Origin: Desulfosporosinus cupriresistens | GTDB lineage: Bacteria > Bacillota > Desulfitobacteriia > Desulfitobacteriales > Desulfitobacteriaceae | Direction: 5' to 3' | Length of the DNA: 64,000 nucleotides | Assembly (NCBI RefSeq): GCF_001707885.1 | Contig: NZ_MASS01000012.1 | Location: 35,249 to 99,248 of the forward strand | In this document: positions 7,015-16,025 of the stretch, piece after piece | Layout: each line of letters begins with the position of its first letter | Position numbering within the stretch: position 1 is the first letter of the stretch | The notes under the pieces: model-generated | Databases searched by the model: none | The model's input: the letters and a program-made list of their open reading frames with translations, nothing else | Told to the model about the DNA's origin: nothing | Translations under genes and position numbers: made by a program

Positions 7015-8358
7015 CTAACTTCCAACGCGCAGAATTCGATTAGCTGGGGCATACGAGTCGCGACCGAGGAACTGCTTGGTTTCGGTTCCACTAGCATCTC
7101 GAATGATCTTCCAGGTATTTACAACAATCCCCTTAGAACCGAATTGCTCCTGAACAGTACGACCTGCGGGTAGTTTAGAATCCAGTCGTCTTTCCGTCTT
7201 ATAGGCTATTGTCTTCACTACCTGTCTTTCAATGCGTACGGATTTCTCCGTCTTCTTACCCCAGATCCGAAGGGTCAGAGCACCCGGTTTAACATCTGCC
7301 CGTATATATACCAATGAAGTGGTATCATTCTTAAATTTAAAATCAGTATTAGGATAGTTGACCGTTGCATCTTGACCGGCAGGCACATAACTTACAGCTA
7401 CCTCATGGGGAGCCCTTTCCACAACTCCTAAATTACTTAGAAGCACAGCATTATAGAGGGTTGAGGAAACTTGGCATATACCTCCACCAGTACCTTTGAC
7501 ATATTCGCCGTTAATTATAATGTAAGCATCTTTATACCCAGTACTTGGTTCACGAGGACCAACTGTATCATTGAAGGAAAATGTCTCTCCTGGACGAAGG
7601 ATTTTTCGATCAATAGCTTTAGCCGCAACAGTCAAATTTGCAGAACGATTTTTCTCATTAACTGAGAATTTAGTCGAGTACTCTCCAATAACGGTATCAA
7701 AAGCTAAGTTTTGTACAGTCTCAGCGGTAACTGCAGCGGGCACGTCTTTCATCGGAATATCTATCCGTTCCGGTACCTTAGATAGTGGTATCTTTTGAAT
7801 ATCGCTAATCAGTCGATCTAAGTCAACTGTCCGACCACTCTGCGCCGGAGTTATAACAACCTTGTCATTAGCGATCTTATAAGAGGCGTCTTTTGCAGGT
7901 CGGGTAAATTTTTTCAGTTTTTCGTCAAGTGCCTGACTTGCTTTCAATGAATCGACTTTAAGTACAGTCGGCAGAACTGTTCCGGGGGCAATCTGGGTCC
8001 CTTCTATTGTCTTCTGCGTATCCAAATCAATACCTATGTCTTTTAAGGTTATCGGAATCTCGATTTCATTGTACAACAGTACACGCGTTTCTTCCAGCTG
8101 GCCCTTTGCCCATTCCTCTATTTTTATTGGTGCATCAGAAACGGGCGTGCCACTTAAATCCAAACTTTCAATTTTTGTTCCCTCACGAATGATCTGATTT
8201 TTAGCTCCAACACCTGAATTCTCTGAAGTTTGAGTGGAAGGGTTATTAGGCTCAATCATGTGGTTAGTAGGGAAGCATCCTCCGATAAGCAATGTCGAAA
8301 AAAAAAGAGCTAGAGCTTTATAAAGAGCCAAAATCAATGTTTGTCTTATGTGCTTCAT
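7015..8358 (-). CDS. VanW family lipoprotein
   Basis: This 447-residue protein starts with a lipoprotein signal (LFFSTLLIGGC), so it should be anchored outside the membrane. The middle holds two peptidoglycan-binding-4-like repeats. The C-terminal VanW domain reads FSFNDTVGPR, GYKDAYIIINGEY, GGGICQVSSTLYNAVLLSNL, HEVAVSYVPAGQDATVNYPN and DFKFKN, then a G5-like tail. The ATG at 8358 has GGAGGTG seven to eight bases upstream and was preferred to the outer frame start at 8382. Its position just before mltG suggests a role in cell-wall metabolism, but the biochemical function of VanW domains is unknown. A second, frameshifted VanW gene is at 33.7-34.8 kb. Confidence 0.88.
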   Translation of the reverse strand: MKHIRQTLILALYKALALFFSTLLIGGCFPTNHMIEPNNPSTQTSENSGVGAKNQIIREGTKIESLDLSGTPVSDAPIKIEEWAKGQLEETRVLLYNEIEIPITLKDIGIDLDTQKTIEGTQIAPGTVLPTVLKVDSLKASQALDEKLKKFTRPAKDASYKIANDKVVITPAQSGRTVDLDRLISDIQKIPLSKVPERIDIPMKDVPAAVTAETVQNLAFDTVIGEYSTKFSVNEKNRSANLTVAAKAIDRKILRPGETFSFNDTVGPREPSTGYKDAYIIINGEYVKGTGGGICQVSSTLYNAVLLSNLGVVERAPHEVAVSYVPAGQDATVNYPNTDFKFKNDTTSLVYIRADVKPGALTLRIWGKKTEKSVRIERQVVKTIAYKTERRLDSKLPAGRTVQEQFGSKGIVVNTWKIIRDASGTETKQFLGRDSYAPANRILRVGS

Positions 8359-8445
8359 AACCAACACCTCCACTTTTGTCAACGTTAGTATCTCCGTAGA
8401 ATTGCAGGTTTATTGTTGAATTTTTTCCCTTTTACTTCAATAAAT

Positions 8446-8487
8446 AAGAAGAACTCGCTGAGATGATAATCTCAACGAGTTCTTCTT
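8446..8487 (-). terminator. Intrinsic terminator after the DUF1292 gene
   Basis: AAGAAGAACTCG-c-TGAGAT, loop gata, ATCTCA-a-CGAGTTCTTCTT forms a long, almost perfect hairpin. It separates the ireB-ruvX-DUF1292 group from the VanW-mltG unit. Confidence 0.75.
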
Positions 8488-8510
8488 ATTTTCCTATGTA
8501 GATGTCAGGA

Positions 8511-8819
8511 TTATTCATCTTCGGATTCAACTAGGTTTTCCCAAGCATCCGCCACTTTTTCCCACTCTTCATCGTCTTCGATGTCAAGCAGCATTTCGCC
8601 ACCTTCAGCATCTTTGCCTAGTTTAAGGATAATAGCCTCATCAGCTTCCTCATCTTCGGATTCATCCTCCGAAATAGGCATCAGGACAAAATATGTCGAG
8701 CCTTCAAGTTCCAAGGTATCAAGATGGAGAAATTCATGGTCTTTTCCCTCATCATCTGTTAGCACAACTGTGTCAAATTCCTCAGCGTCATGCTCATGGT
8801 CATGATCATGTTCAGTCAT
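8511..8819 (-). CDS. yrzB: DUF1292 family acidic protein (YrzB-like)
   Basis: A 102-residue, strongly acidic cytoplasmic protein of the DUF1292 family. After the His/Asp-rich head (TEHDHDHEHD) comes the family core: FDTVVLTDDEGKDHEF, LEGSTYFVLMPI and EAIILKLGKD, ending in an acidic EDDEEWEKVADAWENL. The start at 8819 fits GAGGTG with a six-base spacing better than the ATG three codons upstream. In Firmicutes this gene follows ruvX (yrrK) and ireB (yrzL), as here. No function is established. The N-terminal run of His and Asp could bind metal; that is inference only. Confidence 0.85.
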   Translation of the reverse strand: MTEHDHDHEHDAEEFDTVVLTDDEGKDHEFLHLDTLELEGSTYFVLMPISEDESEDEEADEAIILKLGKDAEGGEMLLDIEDDEEWEKVADAWENLVESEDE

Positions 8820-8881
8820 ATAATTCACCTCTTATCAAAGATATGGTCATTGTACTATTGTAGGTAATGATTGTCAAATAC

Positions 8882-9304
8882 TCACACCGGAATATTTTTG
8901 TTCTGCCTACGATCCAGATAACCCTGAAGAATAAAAACAGCTGCCATCTTATCAATCACGAGCTTCCGTTTCGAGCGCGACACATCCGCTTCCAGAAGGG
9001 TCCGCTGCGCTGCTACCGTGCTTAGACGCTCATCCCATAACTCCACTAGAAGCCCAAACTCCGAACGTAAAAGTTCAGCAAACTCAGAGGTTGCTTCACA
9101 ACGCGGCCCCAGTGTTCCATTCATATTCTTCGGATAGCCTATGACGATCTCATTTACCTCATACTCACGGATGAGTTCACGCAACTCATCGATCTCCTTC
9201 TTCGAGCGCCTAATCGTCTTAACCCCCTGGGCCGTCCAAAAAAAAGCATCGCTCACCGCCACGCCAATCGTCTTCGACCCAAAATCCAATCCCATAATTC
9301 GCAT
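8882..9304 (-). CDS. ruvX: Pre-16S rRNA nuclease / Holliday-junction resolvase-like YqgF
   Basis: This 140-residue RNase H-fold protein belongs to the YqgF (RuvX/YrrK) family, which matures the 5' end of 16S rRNA in E. coli and was first predicted as a resolvase. Motifs: [16 protein letters not shown] with the first catalytic Asp at residue 6, [13 protein letters not shown] in the middle, and [13 protein letters not shown] near residue 97 carrying the DERxST signature. The length is normal. It sits between the aldo/keto reductase gene and the DUF1292 gene in conserved Firmicute order, although the reductase insertion separates it from ireB. Confidence 0.92.
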   Translation of the reverse strand: MRIMGLDFGSKTIGVAVSDAFFWTAQGVKTIRRSKKEIDELRELIREYEVNEIVIGYPKNMNGTLGPRCEATSEFAELLRSEFGLLVELWDERLSTVAAQRTLLEADVSRSKRKLVIDKMAAVFILQGYLDRRQNKNIPV

Positions 9305-9354
9305 AATATCCCCTCCCAGCCAACCTACCCCTAGTATAAGAAACGATTTAGTTA

Positions 9355-10299
9355 TTATACGATCTTAAGGCAAAAATGCGAGCAAACTCTCCCACAATAC
9401 CCACAAAGCACACACGCCTCAGTATCCACCACTGCCACCATGTCTTCAAGGTGCAATGCACCCTGCGGGCAGGCTTCCAAACAACGCCCACACCCTTGGC
9501 ACCAATCAGCAATATAGAGTTTCCGCTCTCTATGTTTAACTTTTTCCTGCAAGTCTTGCGGAATAACCTTCTCTGCTAACAAAAGAAGGTTATAATCCAC
9601 CTCTTCCCGGCTAGACATTCCTAAAGCCATGGCCTGTACACCTTTAATACTTCGAATAAAGGCCACAGCTTTTTCCGGATCATGGGTTAAATGCCCACCA
9701 CCAAAAACCTTCATGGCATATATTCCAATTCCTAAATCTGCGGCAAACGAAATGGCCTCGAGCATATTGCTTAAATTCCCATCGATAATCCCTAACCCTT
9801 GGTAATTCAAGATTGGATGAATCACATCAAGACCCGGTTGGAGCGCTCCAGCCCGGACTCCGGCAACAGCATGCGTCGAAATGCCAATCCAGCGGACGAT
9901 GCCCTTTTCCTTGGCCTTCAGAAGTTCTTCCCAAGCGCCTGAATGCCCTTTGAGGGTATGGGCGCTTTCTTGTTCATGAAGCAAAAAATAATCAAGTGTT
10001 TCTCTCTTGAGAGCAGTTCGCGCCTTTTCCAAGCTCTGGCGCATTTCTACGGCAGTGACGGAATATGATTTACTTATAATGCGCACGTCGGGATAACCCT
10101 TTGTCGCTGCAGCAATTTGCTCATAGTTATCATAAATTTCCGCAGTATCAATCCAATTTACCCCTCGCTCAAGGGCATGCTTCAGAACTAAAGTCCCTTC
10201 TTCTTCCGTTACACGTCCTTGTAGCGGGGATATGGCCAAGCTTCCGAAGCACACCTCCGAAACTTGCGGCCCCCATAAACCTAGTTTAACTTGGCGCAT
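9355..10299 (-). CDS. Aldo/keto reductase with C-terminal ferredoxin domain
   Basis: The 314-residue protein joins an aldo/keto reductase TIM barrel to a two-cluster ferredoxin domain. The barrel has the catalytic tetrad elements [12 protein letters not shown] (Asp, Tyr), IISKSYS (Lys) and YFLLHEQ (His). The C-terminus holds [12 protein letters not shown] near residue 268 and [11 protein letters not shown] near residue 296, each fit to hold one [4Fe-4S] cluster. Such fused enzymes are common in anaerobes and likely pass electrons between NAD(P)H or substrate and ferredoxin; the substrate is unknown. It lies between ireB and ruvX, an interruption of the usual pairing. Confidence 0.85.
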   Translation of the reverse strand: MRQVKLGLWGPQVSEVCFGSLAISPLQGRVTEEEGTLVLKHALERGVNWIDTAEIYDNYEQIAAATKGYPDVRIISKSYSVTAVEMRQSLEKARTALKRETLDYFLLHEQESAHTLKGHSGAWEELLKAKEKGIVRWIGISTHAVAGVRAGALQPGLDVIHPILNYQGLGIIDGNLSNMLEAISFAADLGIGIYAMKVFGGGHLTHDPEKAVAFIRSIKGVQAMALGMSSREEVDYNLLLLAEKVIPQDLQEKVKHRERKLYIADWCQGCGRCLEACPQGALHLEDMVAVVDTEACVLCGYCGRVCSHFCLKIV

Positions 10300-10357
10300 A
10301 TCTACTCTCCTTTCGCCAGGTTCGAGGCATTATTCCTCGCGCCTCGCCTAAAGTCGG

Positions 10358-10385
10358 AAACCCTCACCACGTCCAGTGAGGGTTT
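10358..10385 (-). terminator. Intrinsic terminator after ireB
   Basis: AAACCCTCAC and GTGAGGGTTT pair perfectly around an eight-base loop, 12 bases after the ireB stop. The T-run is short. Confidence 0.65.
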
Positions 10386-10397
10386 AATCTATCTCAA

Positions 10398-10652
10398 TTA
10401 TTTGGCATTCAAATAGGTTCTGACCAGCTCTTCAATCAGCTCAAAACGTTCAAGTTTACGAATCATCGCCCTCGCCTGATTATGACTGGTAATATATACA
10501 GGGTCTCCGGACATGAGATAGCCAACCATCTGGTTTATCGGGTCATACCCTTTTTCCTGCAAAGCAGCATACACCTTCTGTAAAACATCGTGGGCAGAAA
10601 CAACTTCCTCTCCCACGGCCTTAAACATCATGGTTTCTTCCATTCGATCCAT
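10398..10652 (-). CDS. ireB: IreB family regulatory protein (UPF0297, YrzL)
   Basis: This 84-residue protein matches the IreB/UPF0297 family. In Enterococcus, IreB is a phosphorylation target of the PASTA kinase IreK and tunes cephalosporin tolerance. The family core is visible: [35 protein letters not shown], then [26 protein letters not shown] lies seven bases before the ATG. It follows alaS directly, as in most Firmicutes (alaS-yrzL-yrrK-yrzB). Phosphorylation here is not demonstrated; the N-terminal [10 protein letters not shown] lacks the double Thr seen in the enterococcal protein, with one Thr at residue 7. Confidence 0.9.
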   Translation of the reverse strand: MDRMEETMMFKAVGEEVVSAHDVLQKVYAALQEKGYDPINQMVGYLMSGDPVYITSHNQARAMIRKLERFELIEELVRTYLNAK

Positions 10653-10724
10653 TTGCCATCCCCCTTTCGACTTCCACTGTCTAAGCTACACTAGAGAGAT
10701 TCTTGGTTTCTCGATGTTTTCCCT

Positions 10725-13358
10725 CTATTTTTTAATAAATCCTCGAAGAATTGTTGGAACTCGATCAATTGCTTCACCCAATTTGCTGGGATCTTTTCCA
10801 CCAGCTTGGGCCATGTCTGGACGACCACCACCACTGCCACCCGTTATTTTAGCCACTTCTTTTATAATGTGTCCGGCATGAAGCCCACTTAAACCTGTTG
10901 GAGTGACAACCGTTACGAAGTTAACCTTTCCTTCACTTACCGCACCCAAGACAATGACCCCGGCTTTGAGCTTAACTCGTAATAGATCCACCATTTGACG
11001 AAGGCCCTCCATGTCTGAGACATGGACTTGGGCAGCTATTACCTGAATTCCTTCAATATCTGCAACACGGTTTAATAACCCCTCAGCTTCATTCTTGCCA
11101 AGTTTTGCCTGAAGTTGTGCGATTTCCCGCTCAAGGTCTTTCACCTGGCTCGCCAGCCCATTGACACGCTTACCCACTTCTAAAGGTTGAGCTTTGAGGA
11201 TTTGGGCAACTTCCATTACCTGCTCATCAAGGGCACGGAGATAAGCTAAAGCTTCTAATCCAGCCACCGCTTCAATCCGGCGTAGGCCTGCTCCAATTCC
11301 ACCCTCACTTAAAATTTTAACTAATCCAATCTCCCCAGTGTTTTTGACATGGGTTCCCCCGCACAACTCTTGACTGAACCTTCCCATTCGAACAACGCGG
11401 ACGGTCTCGCCATATTTTTCTCCAAATAGAGCCGTTGCTCCGCTATTTTTCGCTTCATTTAATGACATCTCGGTCGCTTCTACTGGCATATTCTTTAACA
11501 CGGCTTCGTTAATAAGACCCTCTACAGCTTTCAGTGCATCCGGTGTCAACGGTGAAAAATGAGTAAAGTCAAAGCGCAAGCGTTCCGGCGTAACCAAAGA
11601 ACCAGCTTGTTGTACATGTTCCCCTAAAACGGAGCGTAGAGCAGCTTGTAAGAGATGAGTCGCACTATGATGACGTGTCGTAGCTTGGTGAGAAAAGTTG
11701 TCGATTTCAGCTTCCACTGTTTCTCCAACATGTAAAACCCCTGTCGTAACCTTAACGCGGTGATAGATAGTACCTGTTACACCCTTTTTCACTTCCAGCA
11801 CTCTGGCCTCAGCCCGAGGGGTTTTTAGTACTCCACTGTCTGACACCTGACCTCCGCTTTCTGCATAAAACGGAGTCTCAGCAAGGAAGACCATGACCTC
11901 TTCTCCTGTTCCAGCATCCAGCATCTCTGTACCGTCGACAAACAGTCCTGCGATCTGAGTCACTGCCGAAACCTGTTCATATCCAACAAAGGGTGTAGCT
12001 CCTAATTGCTTTGCTTTTTCAATGAGTTCCGGGCTTTCAGCTACAGCACGCATTTGTTGAGATTGTTCTTTAGCCTGGAGACGATGCACCTCCGCAGCCG
12101 TTTTGTAAGACTCCATATCAATCGACAGACCTTGTTCTTCAAGAATTTCTTCGGTCAACTCCGCTGGGAAACCATAAGTTTCGTAAAGATAAAAAGCATC
12201 CTGTCCAGTTAACACGGTCTCTCCCTGTTTGACGATCTCTTTGATTTTTTCTTGCAATAGTTGAGTACCTTGCTCCAGCGTTGCTTGAAAATTCTTTTCT
12301 TCTAAATTCAAATGGTTAAGGATAAAATTCTCGTTTTCCTTGAGTTCTGGATAAGCTTGAGCATAATCCCTTTGAATGATCCGAAAGACAGATTCCAAGA
12401 ACGGTTTATCAATCCCTAAGAGTTTGGCATATCTAATTGCACGGCGCAAAATCCTACGGAGGACATATCCTCTCCCCTCATTATTCGGCCGAATTCCGTC
12501 TGCTAGCATAAACGATACCGATCGAACGTGATCTGCCACCACCTTCAGCGCAAGATCACTTTTAGGGTTATCCCTATACTTAATTCCCCCCAGTTCGGCC
12601 ACATAGTCAATAATGGGTCGGAATAGATCGGTATCAAAATTAGTCTCCACCCCTTGCATGACCGAGGCAATCCGTTCTAGACCCATGCCCGTATCAATGT
12701 TTTGTTTCGGGAGAGGAGTTAATACACCCGCCTCATCACGATTGAATTGCATAAAAACCAAATTCCAAATTTCTAAGTAACGATCACAATCGCAACTACC
12801 AGCGCCGCACTCCGGCTTGCCACACCCTCTCGTTTCTCCGAGGTCTACATAAATTTCTGAACAGGGGCCACAAGGCCCAGTCGGTCCGGCTGCCCAAAAG
12901 TTTTCCGGGTCTCCTATGATTCGTTCAGCCTTGACACCGGCTTTTTCCACCCATATCCTTTTCGCTTCCTCATCTTCTGGGTAAATTGTCACCCAAAGTT
13001 TTTCGGCAGGAATTTTCAATACTTCAGTGATATACTCCCAAGCCCAAGGAATCGCCTCATTTTTAAAGTAGTCCCCAAACGAAAAGTTTCCCAACATTTC
13101 GAAATAGGTATGATGGCGGGCTGTTTTGCCTACTTCTTCAAGGTCAGGGGTACGAACGCATTTTTGGGCAGTCGTGGCTCGTGGAAAGGGAGGCTCAACC
13201 CGACGTTGAAAATACGGTTTAAAGGGAACCATTCCGGCGACCGTTAATAAAAGAGTTGGATCATCCTTGGGAATGAGCGAAGCACTGGGCAAAATTTTAT
13301 GACCTTTAGCCTCAAAATACTTAAGAAACATGTCCCTCAATTCATTGCCTGTATACAT
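10725..13358 (-). CDS. alaS: Alanyl-tRNA synthetase
   Basis: The product charges tRNA-Ala. It has 877 residues, the usual bacterial length. The class II core includes LTVAGMVPFKPYF, HHTYFEMLGNFSFGDYFK and PTGPCGPCSEIYVD; a Zn-binding-like set CGKPECGAGSCDCD lies near residue 185. The editing domain has HSATHLLQAALR near residue 570 and RVVRMGRFSQELCGGTH. The C-terminal oligomerisation/DHHA1 domain ends in GGSGGGRPDMAQAGG. The ATG at 13358 has AAAGGAGTG seven bases upstream; the in-frame TTG two codons earlier is less likely. Expression is probably controlled by the T-box leader directly upstream. Confidence 0.96.
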   Translation of the reverse strand: MYTGNELRDMFLKYFEAKGHKILPSASLIPKDDPTLLLTVAGMVPFKPYFQRRVEPPFPRATTAQKCVRTPDLEEVGKTARHHTYFEMLGNFSFGDYFKNEAIPWAWEYITEVLKIPAEKLWVTIYPEDEEAKRIWVEKAGVKAERIIGDPENFWAAGPTGPCGPCSEIYVDLGETRGCGKPECGAGSCDCDRYLEIWNLVFMQFNRDEAGVLTPLPKQNIDTGMGLERIASVMQGVETNFDTDLFRPIIDYVAELGGIKYRDNPKSDLALKVVADHVRSVSFMLADGIRPNNEGRGYVLRRILRRAIRYAKLLGIDKPFLESVFRIIQRDYAQAYPELKENENFILNHLNLEEKNFQATLEQGTQLLQEKIKEIVKQGETVLTGQDAFYLYETYGFPAELTEEILEEQGLSIDMESYKTAAEVHRLQAKEQSQQMRAVAESPELIEKAKQLGATPFVGYEQVSAVTQIAGLFVDGTEMLDAGTGEEVMVFLAETPFYAESGGQVSDSGVLKTPRAEARVLEVKKGVTGTIYHRVKVTTGVLHVGETVEAEIDNFSHQATTRHHSATHLLQAALRSVLGEHVQQAGSLVTPERLRFDFTHFSPLTPDALKAVEGLINEAVLKNMPVEATEMSLNEAKNSGATALFGEKYGETVRVVRMGRFSQELCGGTHVKNTGEIGLVKILSEGGIGAGLRRIEAVAGLEALAYLRALDEQVMEVAQILKAQPLEVGKRVNGLASQVKDLEREIAQLQAKLGKNEAEGLLNRVADIEGIQVIAAQVHVSDMEGLRQMVDLLRVKLKAGVIVLGAVSEGKVNFVTVVTPTGLSGLHAGHIIKEVAKITGGSGGGRPDMAQAGGKDPSKLGEAIDRVPTILRGFIKK

Positions 13359-13430
13359 GTACAAACACTCCTTTAAAATTCATAAAGAAAGCTTTGCTTC
13401 TCCTAGCAAAACTTGACATAATAATTTAGC

Positions 13431-13580
13431 AAAAAAATAATCTCACCCTACATTATTATCAGGGACGAGATTTCTTCGCGGTTCCACCCTGCTTATCTTA
13501 CGGGCTATCGATACTTTGTTAGTTTAAGTATGGAAAACTGGGCTATGTCTTACTTTCTGTCTAGACAAAATTCCCATTGT
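13431..13580 (-). promoter_or_regulatory. Compact T-box leader of alaS
   Basis: The T-box sequence AGGGTGGAACCGCG lies at 13477-13490 (minus), followed by an antiterminator half CCCTG and the terminator AATCTCGTCCCT/AGGGTGAGATT with seven T. Only about 90 bases separate the predicted transcription start from the T-box, too few for a normal Stem I plus Stem III. The bulge is TGGA, where tRNA-Ala (A73) would call for TGGT. GCC codons occur in ATAGCCCAG and ATAGCCCG, but no clear specifier loop was found. Confidence 0.75.
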
Positions 13581-13586
13581 TTCTAG

Positions 13587-13616
13587 AGTATATACAGGGA
13601 ATGTCTTTTTTGTCAA
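13587..13616 (-). promoter_or_regulatory. Sigma-A promoter of alaS
   Basis: On the minus strand TTGACA (13611-13616) and TATACT (13587-13592) are 18 bases apart. It begins directly after the stop of the permease gene, so it sets the 5' end of the alaS leader near 13580. Confidence 0.75.
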
Positions 13617-13621
13617 CCACC

Positions 13622-14653
13622 TTAGACCTTTGTCGAAACAAGCCTAAAATAAATATGCTTAAAAACAACTCGAATCACTGCAGCCAAGGGAACAGCGAAG
13701 AGCATACCCCAAAATCCAGCAATTTCTCCACATGCCAATAGGGCAAACACGACCCAAAGAGGATGCAGCCCTACACTATCCCCCATAAGTTTAGGCGAAA
13801 TAATATTTCCTTCAAGCTGTTGCACAATCAAAATAACCAGAGCAACTTTAAGAGCCATGCCCGGGGACTTGGTAAGCGCTAGCAATAGAGATGGCACCGC
13901 CCCAATCACAGGTCCGAAGTAAGGAATGAGGTCAAAAATTCCGCACATCAAGCCTATTAGCAGAGCATACTCCATGCCTACTATTTTTACACCAACCCCA
14001 ATTAACACTCCTACAATCACCGCGATGACCAAATCTCCTCGCACAAATTGCCGGATTACATGGTTAATGTCTTGCCACAACCGTCGCCATTCCATCCGCC
14101 AACGCTGAGGGATAATTCGAAAAAAGCCATCCCCCAAACCTTTCCAATCAGCTAACAGATAGAGGGTGATAACCGGAGATAATATGTAAAGAGTGACCGT
14201 TGACAAGGCATTGGGCAAATTCGCTAAAAACAAGTTAAGTCGCTCGGCAATAATTACTTCCCCCTGCCCTAAATGTTGATCCAAGACAAGTGCAACACGA
14301 CTGGGCAAACCTGTAGCCTTAAACTGCTCTCGGAAACCTTCTATCCTCTCTGTGACCGACTGAATTGTATTCGGTAAGATCACCGCTAATTTGCTAAGTT
14401 CATTATAGATTATTGGGAGAATGATAAAAATAATGATCGCCAAGACAGCGATTATTCCAGTGAAAACAATTGCGATCGACTTATTTCGGCTAATCCGGTG
14501 CCGTTCTAACCCATCAACTAGAGGATTCAAGAGATAAGCAAGTACAAAAGCTAGGAAAAACGGGCCCAGTATTGTCCTCACCTTGAAAAGGAGCAAAACC
14601 CCTAAGAGTAGACAAGTTCCCATGAAAATCCATTTCCAATACTTGTATTTCAT
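13622..14653 (-). CDS. AI-2E family transporter (YrrI-like permease)
   Basis: A membrane protein of 343 residues in the AI-2E/PerM family. It has two membrane segments at the start (WIFMGTCLLLGVLLLF and ILGPFFLAFVLAYLLNPLVDGLE), one around residues 62-85, and a cluster of four or five from residue 155 on. The family marks are YLLNPLVDGLER, and GIFDLIPYFGPVIGAVP near residue 240. Some relatives export autoinducer-2, others are Na+/H+ antiporters; the substrate here is open. The second ATG (14653) follows GAAGGGGG by six bases and is the better start. It lies just upstream of alaS, as in Bacillus (yrrI-alaS). Confidence 0.88.
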   Translation of the reverse strand: MKYKYWKWIFMGTCLLLGVLLLFKVRTILGPFFLAFVLAYLLNPLVDGLERHRISRNKSIAIVFTGIIAVLAIIIFIILPIIYNELSKLAVILPNTIQSVTERIEGFREQFKATGLPSRVALVLDQHLGQGEVIIAERLNLFLANLPNALSTVTLYILSPVITLYLLADWKGLGDGFFRIIPQRWRMEWRRLWQDINHVIRQFVRGDLVIAVIVGVLIGVGVKIVGMEYALLIGLMCGIFDLIPYFGPVIGAVPSLLLALTKSPGMALKVALVILIVQQLEGNIISPKLMGDSVGLHPLWVVFALLACGEIAGFWGMLFAVPLAAVIRVVFKHIYFRLVSTKV

Positions 14654-14727
14654 CTTCATCCCCCTTCACAAGGCCCTTTGGGTCTAATAAAACCCGTGAA
14701 TTTTATACTATTAGATTGATCATAAAG

Positions 14728-14752
14728 AAAAGCGCACAATGCGCGCTTTTTT
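14728..14752. terminator. Hairpin terminator between permease gene and repeat element
   Basis: AAAAGCGC...GCGCGCTTTTTT forms a short GC stem with T-rich flanks on both strands. It could stop transcription coming from the zinc-ribbon gene on the minus strand. Confidence 0.55.
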
Positions 14753-14807
14753 CGGTAATATAAACATTTTAGTGTTTTCAGTTACCTCTAAGCCCGGGAC
14801 GCAGTAT

Positions 14808-15091
14808 GACACAGGCGCGACGTCTTTACGTAAGCAGAATAGCAAACTGACACTCGGCCATCCTGCAAGAAGGCTAATTCGTGCGAAGACAGTGTCTTCG
14901 GGCCAGCGGATGTGCACTGCCGCCAATGCGCCAAGGATGGCGCTTTTGGCACGATAGTCTCCAGTGGAGATTATCGCCGTAGGCGGTTCTTTAAAAGAAT
15001 ACTATCGCCGAAGGATGAACCCCGCTCCCCAAAGCCGGAGGCTTGAACGGTTAGTTTGCTCTTCGTCGTAAGAAGCACCAAGCGCTGTGTC
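14808..15091. mobile_element. MITE-like element with about 40-base terminal inverted repeats
   Basis: The left end gacacaggcgcgacgtcttt and following acgtaagcagaatagcaaact are matched in inverse orientation at 15053-15091, with about three in four bases equal. Inside lie the R1 motif (14858-14910), a GCCAA/TTGGC hairpin with loop GCGCCAAGGATGGCGC (about 14922-14950) and CGATAGTCTCC-AGT-GGAGATTATCG (14952-14976). No transposase is present. The right end supplies the last codon and stop of the zinc-ribbon gene at 15090. Confidence 0.6.
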
Positions 15092-15296
15092 ACACAAGTC
15101 CTTCAGCGCTGGAAGCACCTCCATCACGCACATCCAGACTTAGATCATCCCAAGCCACCAGAGAACCATCTTCTGCTAAATCATAAATGACGACTTTGTC
15201 TGTTTGGGTCGTGAATTCGACGCAACAATCCCAACAATAGAATTGCTCTACGCCCACTTTCCCAATGGCACGTCCTGAGCATACCGGACAATTCAT
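15090..15296 (-). CDS. Small zinc-ribbon protein
   Basis: The 68-residue product starts MNCPVCSGRAIGKVG and has a second pair in FYCWDCCVEF, giving a CxxC...CxxC zinc ribbon within the first 30 residues. After VVIYDLAEDGSLVAWDD the tail is low in structure. It overlaps the PRC-barrel gene by four bases (ATGA type), so the two are translationally coupled. The stop codon and last residue are derived from the end of the adjoining repeat element, so the native C-terminus may have been altered. No specific function can be named; nucleic-acid or protein binding is usual for such ribbons. Confidence 0.75.
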   Translation of the reverse strand: MNCPVCSGRAIGKVGVEQFYCWDCCVEFTTQTDKVVIYDLAEDGSLVAWDDLSLDVRDGGASSAEGLV

Positions 15297-15787
15297 GATC
15301 GTAAACCCCCTTCATTTGCTTGATCCAAGGGGGATACTTGGTTATCAACAATTAAAATATCTTTCCCATTGATCATGACATGCGGTCTAAGAATCGTTCC
15401 CCGGCCATGCAGAAGATCAGCAAAAAGTCCATCAGAAACCTCGAATCCCACAATTTCTTCGACGGAATCATCGAGGAAAACATCTTCAATCGTGCCTCTT
15501 GCGTCTCCACCCTGGGTATAAACTTCGTTCCCTACTTTGTCAGACCACCTTGTCCCCTTAAGTTCTACTATCGTTTTTTCTTTAACGGTTATAGCATCCT
15601 TCCCAATCGCAACAATTGCTTGCCTGGGAATTCCTTTTGACGACTGGAAGAAACGCCCACCTTCTAAGAGAATTCCAACAACCTCATCTCGGTCATTGTC
15701 AAGGATCAGATCCTGTACCCAACCAATCGAGTCCCCACTTTTTAAGTCCAAAACGGGAAGCCCAATAATCTCTCGAGTGCGTCGCAT
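15293..15787 (-). CDS. PRC-barrel domain protein
   Basis: The 164-residue protein consists of two PRC-barrel domains in tandem. The first begins TREIIGLPVLDLKSGDSIGWVQDLILDNDRDEVVGILLEGG, written here only as the fragments IIGLPVLD and VVGILLEGG. The second begins WSDKVGNEVYT and holds VEEIVGFEVSDGLFADLLHGRG. PRC barrels occur in RimM and in proteins that bind RNA, ribosomes or, in some operons, sporulation factors (YlmC/YmxH). AAGGTGG precedes the ATG. It precedes a zinc-ribbon gene with overlap; function is unassigned. Confidence 0.82.
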   Translation of the reverse strand: MRRTREIIGLPVLDLKSGDSIGWVQDLILDNDRDEVVGILLEGGRFFQSSKGIPRQAIVAIGKDAITVKEKTIVELKGTRWSDKVGNEVYTQGGDARGTIEDVFLDDSVEEIVGFEVSDGLFADLLHGRGTILRPHVMINGKDILIVDNQVSPLDQANEGGLRS

Positions 15788-16025
15788 TTAATCTGCCACC
15801 TTGCTAAAATAATTCCTTTTTGTACTATGCCCTGAAGTTCTATGATTTATGCATGCGAGTGTCTCAGTAGTCAAGACTGGAACAGGACGTTCGAAGTTAG
15901 AGCATCGCCATTAATGGCTGGAAACTTACTTTAGTTCAGCAAAAGTTTTACTCCTTCTAAAATCAGTTAATGCGTATTTATTCAGGGGGTAAATAAGCCG
16001 CACAATCCAGATGTTGGAACCTCTG
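15788..16025. other. Intergenic region between PRC-barrel gene and mnmA
   Basis: About 240 bases without a supported gene, terminator or recognisable repeat. The PRC-barrel ribosome-binding site is the only element seen. Confidence 0.5.
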
